Shown piece after piece: positions 57,619 to 64,000 of a stretch of DNA of 64,000 bases; position 1 is the first letter of the stretch, and every line of letters begins with the position of its first letter. The notes under the pieces are model-generated. The model did no database searches, was not told where the DNA came from, and saw only the letters and a program-made list of their open reading frames with translations. Position numbers and translations under genes: made by a program. Source of the DNA: Cryobacterium flavum (GTDB lineage Bacteria > Actinomycetota > Actinomycetes > Actinomycetales > Microbacteriaceae); assembly GCF_900103805.1 (NCBI RefSeq), contig NZ_FNIB01000004.1, forward strand, positions 62,001-126,000. Direction: 5' to 3'.

Positions 57619-58416
57619 TCACACTACCGGCGCCAGCGCGGAAGCGTGGAGGGCGCGCAGGTAGTGATTCTTCGGCCAGTGTCGCAGCGCTTGAGGCAGC
57701 CGCGGATAGACCAAGCGGATGCCGCCCAGCACCCGCTCAAATCGTCGCTGCCGCCGGGTCGACCACGGCAGTTGGAAGAGTGTGCGAACGTGCGGGGGGA
57801 GTAACCCGGCGGTCATGAGACGGGCCAGGGGGAGGGCGGCGCGATACCAGAGCGGCGCCCTGCGGGAGTGCAACAGGTCGTGTGCGACAGTGCGGGTGGC
57901 GGCATCCGTGGTGAGGAGCGTCAACTGCTCATTCCAATAGCGGCCGAATGCTGCCCGGTCGCTCGGCCAGAGCTCCGGCGGCACCTGCAGCGACGTACCC
58001 AGGCGTGAATACTCCCGGTAAACCGCATCGGCGGTGTCGTCATCGAGGGGCCCGTAGACCAGGCCGTGCAGGTGAGTGGCCGATTCGTACAGCGTTGCGG
58101 CGACCCAGAGCTGCAGTTCGGGGGTGAATGCGTTGTACTCAGGGCTCGTGCCGCGCGAATGCACCGGACCGTGCGCGTGGTTGACCCGTGCGGTCATCGC
58201 TTCGGCCTGGTCGGCATCGCCGAACACGATCGCGTAGACGTAGCTGAGGGTGCCGTTCAGTCGGTCGAGCGGCCGGGCAGCGAAGTTGCTGTGGTCGGCC
58301 ACACCGTGTCCGATCGCCGGATTGGCCAGCTGTAGCAGGATGGCGCGGCCTCCGGCAGCGATCAGGATGCCCTCGCCAGCGACCCCCTGCATGTTCGGTG
58401 CGCCTCGTTGTCTCAC
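57619..58416 (-). CDS. DUF2236 / MpaB-like oxygenase
   Basis: A 265-residue protein of the DUF2236 (MpaB latex-clearing-oxygenase-related) family. Family blocks: GRAILLQLANPAIGHGVADHS near residue 25, LNGTLSYVYAIVFGD, RVNHAHGPV, and LWVAATLYESATH near residue 105, which includes possible heme-ligand His residues. The gene ends 6 bases upstream of the Lrp gene on the same strand, so read-through into Lrp is possible. Activity unproven. Confidence 0.87.
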   Translation of the reverse strand: MRQRGAPNMQGVAGEGILIAAGGRAILLQLANPAIGHGVADHSNFAARPLDRLNGTLSYVYAIVFGDADQAEAMTARVNHAHGPVHSRGTSPEYNAFTPELQLWVAATLYESATHLHGLVYGPLDDDTADAVYREYSRLGTSLQVPPELWPSDRAAFGRYWNEQLTLLTTDAATRTVAHDLLHSRRAPLWYRAALPLARLMTAGLLPPHVRTLFQLPWSTRRQRRFERVLGGIRLVYPRLPQALRHWPKNHYLRALHASALAPVV

Positions 58417-58459
58417 AGCTACCTCCCAATAAACACGCAGAACCCCGTGACAGGGTGAG

Positions 58460-58507
58460 CCTATTCGGTCGGGCTGAGTTTAGGTCTCGTCTGAACGCCC
58501 GAATAGG
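58460..58507. promoter_or_regulatory. Inverted repeat between DUF2236 and YceI genes
   Basis: CCTATTCGG at 58460-58468 and its exact complement CCGAATAGG at 58499-58507, in the divergent promoter gap of 194 bases. Candidate operator shared by both genes. Confidence 0.5.
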
Positions 58508-58610
58508 GGGACATGAATATTTGTCTTTCGGGGAATACCACCGTCTTCTATGCGCTTGCATGTATCCGAGGGCGACAAATCCTGGGCCCACACACTTGAG
58601 GAGAACTTTT

Positions 58611-59171
58611 ATGAGCGACACTAACGTACTGAGCATCCCGGGCTACAAGGCCGGAACCTGGACCATCGACAAGACCCACAGCTCCGTCAGTTTCAGCATT
58701 CGCCACATCGTCATCAGCAAGGTCAAGGGCACCTTCGATGACTTCGACGCCACTTTCGTCACCGGCGAGAACCCGCTCCAGACGAGCGTCACCGCGTCCG
58801 CCCAGGTTGTCTCGATCAACACCAACGAGCCGGGCCGCGACGGTCACTTGCGCACTGGCGACTTCTTCGACGCCGAGACCTACCCGACTATCGGCTTCGT
58901 GTCGACCGGCGTGCGCGTGGTTAAGGACGAGTACCTTGTCGACGGCAACATCACCATCAAGGGCGTCACCAAGCCGGCCACCTTCGAGTTCGAGTTCGGC
59001 GGCTTCGGCGGAGACCCCTACGGCAACTACAAGTTCGGCGCCACGGCCAAGACCGAGGTCAACCGCGAAGACTTCGGCCTCACCTACAACGCTGCCCTCG
59101 AAACCGGCGGCATGCTGCTCGGCGACAAGGTCACGATCACCCTCGAACTGCAGGCCGCGCTCAACGCGTAA
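58611..59171 (+). CDS. YceI-family lipid-binding protein
   Basis: A 186-residue lipocalin-like protein without a signal peptide, so cytoplasmic here. YceI marks: TWTIDKTHSSVSFSIRHIVI, TNEPGRDGHLRTGDFFD, and the late FGLTYNAALETGGMLLGDKV. It binds isoprenoid-like lipids in other bacteria. GAGGAG precedes the ATG; the frame opens at 58398 but the extension is not family-like. Ends in the terminator at 59189. Confidence 0.95.
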   Translation: MSDTNVLSIPGYKAGTWTIDKTHSSVSFSIRHIVISKVKGTFDDFDATFVTGENPLQTSVTASAQVVSINTNEPGRDGHLRTGDFFDAETYPTIGFVSTGVRVVKDEYLVDGNITIKGVTKPATFEFEFGGFGGDPYGNYKFGATAKTEVNREDFGLTYNAALETGGMLLGDKVTITLELQAALNA

Positions 59172-59188
59172 CCCGTAGTTTTCTCGTG

Positions 59189-59218
59189 AGCAGGGCCCCA
59201 CTTCGGTGGGGCCCTGCT
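59189..59218. terminator. Terminator between YceI and phosphotransferase genes
   Basis: Perfect 13-bp stem AGCAGGGCCCCAC / GTGGGGCCCTGCT with a TTCG loop, a very stable hairpin between convergent genes. Confidence 0.9.
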
Positions 59219-59221
59219 TCG

Positions 59222-60076
59222 TTAACGAGCCAGCAGGAGTATCCATTCGGTCAGGCGTCGACGCAGCCCGGCACCATCCAGGTCGATGCGACCGAGGTCC
59301 TGATAGTTGGGCGCCCAGGTTTCCACCCGGGGGTAGGCCTTCAGGGCGGCGAACTGGTCCCAGCGGGCAACCTCGGGGGTGGGGGAGCCGAAGGCATCGT
59401 CGTAGGCGCGGGTGAATTCCTCGGCCACGGTCACGTCGTAGAGAAACACGAGGTCCTGGCGGCACCAGGCCAGGTCGTAGCCGCGCGGCGCGCGGCCGGC
59501 TCCCGACCAATCCACGATCCCGGTGAGGTGGCCCTCATGCCAGACAGTATTGCCCGACCAGAAGTCGTTGTGGGTGAGCACTCGCGGTTCGTCGTGGAGC
59601 TCTGTCCAGACCGGATGCATCGGTGACGTGGCCGCTGGCTCGGTGAACAGCTCGGGGAGCGACGAGTCAACGGCCATAAAGTGGATGCGCGCAAGCGCCT
59701 GCCCGAGTTGCCGGGCGAAGTCCTGCGGGTCCTGCGGGGTAATCGAAGCCCGACCCGGAAGCAGCGTCGTGACGATGAGCGGGCATCCGTTCGGTATCCC
59801 GTCAACTTTCGCCGTGCCGTCTGGGTCGGCGGCGAGCAGTTGCGGTGACAGCTCACCAAGATCGCCCAGCCCTGCAAGCACCTGAATCTCGCGGCGCACA
59901 GCGTTGTCACCGGGCGGGAACTCGCGCAGCACGAACTCGGCGCCATCGACTGTTCCGACGACGTTCGTTGTGGCGTGGGTGCCGCCGGGAAGCGTGCGCA
60001 CCCAGTGCAGCTCGGAGACGGCGAGTTGCCGGGCGACCCACTCGAGCACGCCGGGGGAGACGGAGACGGAATTCAT
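59222..60076 (-). CDS. Aminoglycoside phosphotransferase-fold kinase
   Basis: A 284-residue protein of the APH/choline-kinase fold. Catalytic loop LTHNDFWSGNTVW near residue 188 and the DFG-equivalent IVDWSGAGRAPRGYDLAW downstream are intact. N-terminal ATP lobe: HATTNVVGTVDGAEFVLREF. The small molecule it phosphorylates cannot be read; resistance to aminoglycosides is not implied by this fold. Confidence 0.88.
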   Translation of the reverse strand: MNSVSVSPGVLEWVARQLAVSELHWVRTLPGGTHATTNVVGTVDGAEFVLREFPPGDNAVRREIQVLAGLGDLGELSPQLLAADPDGTAKVDGIPNGCPLIVTTLLPGRASITPQDPQDFARQLGQALARIHFMAVDSSLPELFTEPAATSPMHPVWTELHDEPRVLTHNDFWSGNTVWHEGHLTGIVDWSGAGRAPRGYDLAWCRQDLVFLYDVTVAEEFTRAYDDAFGSPTPEVARWDQFAALKAYPRVETWAPNYQDLGRIDLDGAGLRRRLTEWILLLAR

Positions 60077-60130
60077 GCTCTAAAGCTACGCGTCTCAAGC
60101 TGCCTGACCTGCGGTCGAGTTGAGGCACCG

Positions 60131-60229
60131 CGAGATGACAACTTCGGTTCCGTGCTGTCCCTGGCCACGGGGCCGAAGGTGTCGTCTCGACGTTGACGTC
60201 CAACGTCCATGGGGCCGAACGTGTCGTCT
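60131..60229 (+). repeat. Intergenic repeat cluster forming long hairpins
   Basis: GGGGCCGAANGTGTCGTCT occurs at 60169-60187 and 60211-60229 (one mismatch, period 42). A diverged copy lies inverted at 60131-60151; it can pair with 60169-60189 as a 21-bp helix with one mismatch and three G-U pairs on the plus strand. GACGTTG-ACGTC-CAACGTC (60189-60207) and GGGGCC/GGCCCC (60211-60234) form further hairpins. The gap (207 bases) holds no open coding frame. Confidence 0.75.
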
Positions 60230-60283
60230 GGCCCCGCGAACGTTCCCCGCGTCGGTGAGCCCGACCGCGCCCCCTCGCAGGAG

Positions 60284-60574
60284 TCACGCCGGGTGGGAGG
60301 ACTTGCCGTCGAGCCACAGTTCGACGGACTCGTCGCGGTGCACGCCGTCGGTTCCGACGTGCTTCTCGCTGATCGTTGTGCCGTTCTTGATCACGTAGAC
60401 GAGCGCCATCGCGTGGCCGCGCCCCAGACCGTAATCGGACTTGAGCCAGTCGATGATGGTGCCGGCCTTCGTCGCTGGGTCATCGAAACCCCGTTGGTGG
60501 GCGATGCCGACCAGGGTGCGCGGCGTCAGCCCGGTCTTCTCCTCGATCGCGTCGAGGTAAGCCTGAAACGACAT
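60284..60574 (-). CDS. DUF4287 domain protein
   Basis: A 96-residue protein: the DUF4287 block FQAYLDAIEEKTGLTPRTL and TKAGTIIDWLKSDYGLGRGH cover residues 2-60. AGGAGG upstream of ATG 60574 decides the start; the frame continues to 60733 without family similarity. Divergent from the DinB gene. Function unknown; the family is small and cytoplasmic. Confidence 0.9.
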   Translation of the reverse strand: MSFQAYLDAIEEKTGLTPRTLVGIAHQRGFDDPATKAGTIIDWLKSDYGLGRGHAMALVYVIKNGTTISEKHVGTDGVHRDESVELWLDGKSSHPA

Positions 60575-60701
60575 GGGAGCCTCCTGAGTGAACAGCCTGT
60601 TGTCAGATAGTACGCAGATTTCGCGCCCGACCGGGTGATGGCGACGGCAGGCGTCCGCTTCCGGCCTATGCGGGACCGAGGCATACTGCAAAGCTAAGGA
60701 C

Positions 60702-61289
60702 ATGGACGATTCTGCGGAGAAGACGACGCTCATGCACTACCTGGCTTCTGGTCGTGAGGCCCTCATCTGGAAGCTCGACGGGCTCAGCGAGTACGACGTG
60801 CGGCGCCCGCTCGTGCCGACCGGCACCAACCTCCTGGGCCTGATCAAACACGTCGCGAGCGTCGAGGCCGGCTACTTGGGCGACACCTTCGGGCGACCGT
60901 TCGGGGAGGCGCTGCCCTGGCTCGACGATGAGGCCGAGATCAATGCGGATATGTGGGCAACGCCCGAGCAATCCAGGGGCTGGGTGATCGACCTGTTCCG
61001 AAGGGTCGGCGAGCACTCCGCCGCCACCATTGAGGCGCTGCCGCTCAACGCGCCGGGACGCGTGGCCTGGTGGCCGCCGGAGCGCAGCAACGTGACGCTG
61101 CACCAGATTGTCGTGCACATCCTCGCCGAGACGCACCGGCACGCGGGGCACGCCGACATCGTGCGCGAACTCATCGATGGCGCTATGGGCCTGCGCGCCG
61201 ACAATAGCAACCTCCCGCCCGGTGATGCTGCCTGGTGGCAGGCTTATCGGGAACGGCTGGAAGCGGCGGCCCGGTCGGTACGACTCTAG
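60702..61289 (+). CDS. DinB-family (DUF664) protein
   Basis: A 195-residue four-helix-bundle protein of the DinB/MST superfamily. His residues that bind metal: LIKHVASVEAGYLG (residue ~50) and HILAETHRHAGHADIV (residues ~145-155). DUF664 type: L..GREALIWKLDGLSEYDVRRPL near the start. Possibly a thiol-dependent transferase (mycothiol or bacillithiol group); substrate unknown. Confidence 0.9.
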   Translation: MDDSAEKTTLMHYLASGREALIWKLDGLSEYDVRRPLVPTGTNLLGLIKHVASVEAGYLGDTFGRPFGEALPWLDDEAEINADMWATPEQSRGWVIDLFRRVGEHSAATIEALPLNAPGRVAWWPPERSNVTLHQIVVHILAETHRHAGHADIVRELIDGAMGLRADNSNLPPGDAAWWQAYRERLEAAARSVRL

Positions 61290-61384
61290 AGAGGATGCCC
61301 CAGCGGTCGTGGCACCGCCCCGATCTGTGCCAAGGTGCAAGAGGGGAACGGCTGATTCGGGCCCGCCGCTACAGTCCGACGCCA

Positions 61385-61428
61385 AATAGATCATCATTCC
61401 AGCTGCTGGAACAACGGTCTAATCTATT
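61385..61428. promoter_or_regulatory. Nested palindromes upstream of nitronate monooxygenase gene
   Basis: TTCCAGC-T-GCTGGAA (61397-61411) lies inside a second inverted pair AATAGAT (61385-61391) and ATCTATT (61422-61428), 10 bases before the gene's ribosome site. Likely operator or RNA hairpin. Confidence 0.5.
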
Positions 61429-61438
61429 GAGGAGCCCC

Positions 61439-62473
61439 GTGTTCACCCTGACAGCCCTTGAGATTCCTATCATTGCGGCCCCGATGGCCGGCGGAGCCTC
61501 GACTCCGAACCTCGCCTGTGCCGTCAGTGAGGCCGGCGGCTTGGGCTTTCTGGCCGGCGGCTACAAGACGCCAGAGGCTCTCGCTGAGCAGATCGTCGAC
61601 GTGCAGCAGCGCACCGACCACGCGTTCGGCGTCAACCTGTTCATTCCGCAGCCACCGTTGACCGACCGCGCCGCCGTCGAGACCTACCGCGATGCGCTGG
61701 GTCGCGAGTACTCCGCCGCCACGTTCGGCGAGATCGCCGACGCCGACGACGATTGGTTCGCTGAGAAGGTGGCCGTGGTCATCGAGCACCGGGTCCCCGT
61801 GCTCTCCTTCACCTTCGGTCTGCCGCCGCGAGATGCAGCAGAGCGGATGCACACGGCCGGTTCGTTCCTGATCGCCACCGTGACATCGGTGGCCGAAGCC
61901 CTGCAGGCCGTGGACCGTGGCGTCGACGCGCTCTGCGTGCAGGGGCCGGAATCCGGTGGGCACCGGGCAACATTCACGACGAGCGACGAACCGGGCACCC
62001 TGGCACTGGGGGAGCTGTTGATCGCGATTCGCGAGGTCGTGACGCTGCCGCTGATCGCGGCGGGCGGCATCCACTCTGGCGGGCAGATCGCGTCGCTGCT
62101 GGCCAACGGCGCCGCGGCCGTGCAACTCGGCACGGCGTTCCTCCGTACCGACGAGTCGGGCGCGAACCCGGCGCACCAGAGCGCCCTCCTCGACCCGCGC
62201 TTCACCGAGACCGTTATCACCCGGGCCTTTTCCGGCCGGCCGGCGCGAGGCCTGAGCAACGCGTTCATCACCGCCCACGATGCCAGCGCGCCGCACGAGT
62301 ATCCGCAGGTGCATCACCTCACCAAGGGCCTCCGAGCGGATGCCGCCCGTCGCGGCGACCCCCACGGCCTCGCTCTCTGGGCCGGCACCGGCTTTCGTGA
62401 GGCGAGCACCGGCCCCGCGGCAGCGGTGCTCTTGGGTCTCTGGATCGATGCGCGCGCTGCCGTCAGCTCGTAG
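61439..62473 (+). CDS. Nitronate monooxygenase family protein
   Basis: A 344-residue FMN enzyme of the NMO/2-nitropropane dioxygenase family, TIM-barrel. LEIPIIAAPMAGGASTPNLA at the start, CVQGPESGGHRATF with the catalytic-region His near residue 180, and IAAGGIHSGGQIASLLANGA with AVQLGTAFL are family signatures. It detoxifies alkyl nitronates such as propionate-3-nitronate in related proteins. GTG 61439 with GAGGAG upstream; the longer frame has no family similarity. Confidence 0.93.
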   Translation: MFTLTALEIPIIAAPMAGGASTPNLACAVSEAGGLGFLAGGYKTPEALAEQIVDVQQRTDHAFGVNLFIPQPPLTDRAAVETYRDALGREYSAATFGEIADADDDWFAEKVAVVIEHRVPVLSFTFGLPPRDAAERMHTAGSFLIATVTSVAEALQAVDRGVDALCVQGPESGGHRATFTTSDEPGTLALGELLIAIREVVTLPLIAAGGIHSGGQIASLLANGAAAVQLGTAFLRTDESGANPAHQSALLDPRFTETVITRAFSGRPARGLSNAFITAHDASAPHEYPQVHHLTKGLRADAARRGDPHGLALWAGTGFREASTGPAAAVLLGLWIDARAAVSS

Positions 62474-62649
62474 ACACATGCCTGACCGGCCTGAGGTCCG
62501 CTGAAAACCTGAGCGGCGTGCACCCCAAGGTAGGCTCGTTCGACAGGGTGTGCAGCATCCGCTACCCGGTAGATCAGCGTCGATCGGCGCGAAACACCCC
62601 TCTGGCCGCTAGGTGCGATCAGATCGTACGACAAGAAATGGCTCTCCTT

Positions 62650-64000
62650 TGCGCAAAATAACTAAATTCCGGGCGGCAAAGCTCACGGTCGCCGTCACGG
62701 CGCTGCTGGCTCTCGCCGGCGGATTCGTCGGCATCAGCGCCGCAGCCGCCAGCCAGCCCCAGGCTAAACCGAACACCGAGGTCACCGGCGAAACCTACGT
62801 CATCGGAACCGATACGACCTTTGCGCCGTTCGAGTACCGCAAAGACGGTGAACTGACCGGCATCGACATGGACCTCATTCGCGACATCGCAAAGAACCAG
62901 GGTTTCACCGTCGAGATCAAGTCGCTCGGCTTCGACGCCGCTCTGCAAGCGTTGCAGTCCAACCAGGTCGACGGCGTCATCGCCGGCATGTCGATCACCG
63001 ATGAACGGGGGCTCATCTTCGACTTCTCCGACCCGTACTTCGACTCCGGCGTGCAGATGGCCGTCGCCGAAGACAACACGAAGATCTCCGGGTACGCCGA
63101 CCTGGCCGGCGAGAACGTCGTCGCCAAGCGGGGCAGTGAGGGCGAGACCTTCGCCAATTCGATCAAGGACGAGTACGGCTTCACTGTCAAGGCTCTGGCC
63201 GACTCGGCAACGATGTACGACGACGTCAAGGCCGGCAACTCCGTTGCGGTCTTCGACGACTATCCGGTGCTCGCCTACGGCATCAATCAGAACAACGGCC
63301 TGAAGTCGGTCACCGAGAAGGAGCAGGGCAGTTCCTACGGCTTCGCCGTCAACAAGGGCCAGAACCCCGAACTCCTCGCCGCATTCAACACCGGCCTCGC
63401 CGAACTGAAGACCAGCGGCGAGTACCAGGACATTCTCGATACCTACCTGGAGCAGCCGGCACCGGCCGCGTCATCGGGATTCTTCGGCCTGCTCAGCGAC
63501 AGCCTGCCCGCCCTGATGAAGGGCCTCGGGCTCACCCTGCTCGCGACCGCGCTCTCCATTGTGATTGCCCTCGTGCTGGGCGTGCTGTTCGGATTCTTCA
63601 AGGTCTCGGAGAGCCGCGTGCTGCGCGGTATCGCGAGCGTCTACGTCAGCATCTTCCGTGGCACCCCGCTGCTGGTGCAGGCGTTCTTCTTCTACTTCGG
63701 CCTGCCGCAGCTCACCGGGCAGTCCATCGACGTGCTCACCGCCGGTGTGCTCACCCTGAGCCTCAACGCCGGTGCCTACATGACCGAAATCGTGCGCGGT
63801 GGCATCCAGTCAGTCGACCCCGGCCAGACCGAAGCCGGCCGCAGCCTCGGTCTCGGCTACGTGACCACCATGCGCCGCGTCGTACTGCCGCAGGCCGTGA
63901 AAATCATGACGCCGTCCTTCATCAACCAGTTCGTGATGACCCTGAAAGACACCTCGCTCCTGGCCGTGATCGGATTCGCCGAACTCACCTACCAGGGCCA
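62650..64000 (+). CDS. Polar-amino-acid ABC receptor fused to permease, cut by window end
   Basis: One continuous frame from TTG 62650 to the window end (450 residues so far). Residues 1-37 are a signal peptide or anchor without a lipobox Cys; about 40-270 are an SBP_bac_3 receptor (VIGTDTTFAPFEYRKDGEL, LGFDAALQALQSNQVDGV, AVFDDYPVLAYG); about 285-450 are a His/Glu/Asp-type permease with the EAA loop EAGRSLGLGYVTTMRRVVLPQA. Fused receptor-permease proteins occur in glutamine-type importers. An ATP-binding partner should follow. The TTG start has only a weak ribosome site; no ATG fits the signal peptide. Confidence 0.92.

Overview
The window is about 64 kb of high-GC DNA, densely coding, with short gaps, GTG and TTG starts, fused ileS-folC and clp clusters, an Lsr2 protein and glgX-treY-treZ. 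This points to an actinobacterium, most likely of the Microbacteriaceae (my judgement from gene content and protein style; no database was searched). Nearly all of it reads as chromosomal core or conserved accessory DNA. I see no phage, transposase, CRISPR array or rRNA operon, and one tRNA gene.

Layout. 1-3391: end of trigger factor, clpP1, clpP2, clpX (protein quality control). 3508-9438: a membrane protein, an M3 peptidase, a methyltransferase, a GntR regulator with its membrane-protein partner and twin operators, then a small protein and an acetyltransferase that trail valS. 9447-17419: valS and a five-part peptide/nickel-type ABC importer (lipoprotein, two permeases, fused double ATPase). 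17577-23566: ileS under a translational T-box riboswitch, then folC, a DUF4233 protein and ndk in overlapping genes. 23582-31024: VKOR, RNase E/G, a DUF318 permease with its TIGR03943 partner, a membrane-anchored Ig-like/propeller-like protein and a DUF4031 protein. 31086-39350: the rplU-rpmA-obgE-proB-proB-proA-nadD-rsfS block, with two tandem glutamate 5-kinase genes. 39393-42523: tRNA-Ala, lsr2, a YchJ-like gene with no ordinary start codon, small membrane proteins and a luciferase-like oxidoreductase. 42643-50322: glgX-treY-treZ (glycogen or maltodextrin to trehalose), a putative DNA-binding protein and an enoyl-CoA hydratase. 50323-64000: DUF1648 and DUF2079 membrane proteins, an unlisted 57-residue zinc-ribbon protein, a branched-chain 2-oxoacid dehydrogenase operon behind an Lrp regulator, DUF2236 and YceI proteins, a phosphotransferase, DUF4287, DinB, nitronate monooxygenase, and an amino-acid ABC receptor-permease fusion cut by the window end.

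The themes that join genes are translation (two tRNA synthetases, L21, L27, Obg, RsfS, RNase E/G), stress and osmotic adaptation (Clp proteases, proline from ProB/ProA, trehalose from GlgX/TreY/TreZ) and membrane/redox functions. The most interesting non-gene signals are the ileS T-box with a visible anti-Shine-Dalgarno switch, a terminator-like hairpin at the very start of the rplU transcript, a family of intergenic hairpin repeats near 60.1-60.2 kb, a 17-bp perfect inverted repeat near 50.4 kb, and a strongly over-represented octamer (GCGGATGC/GCATCCGC) spread through genes on both strands.
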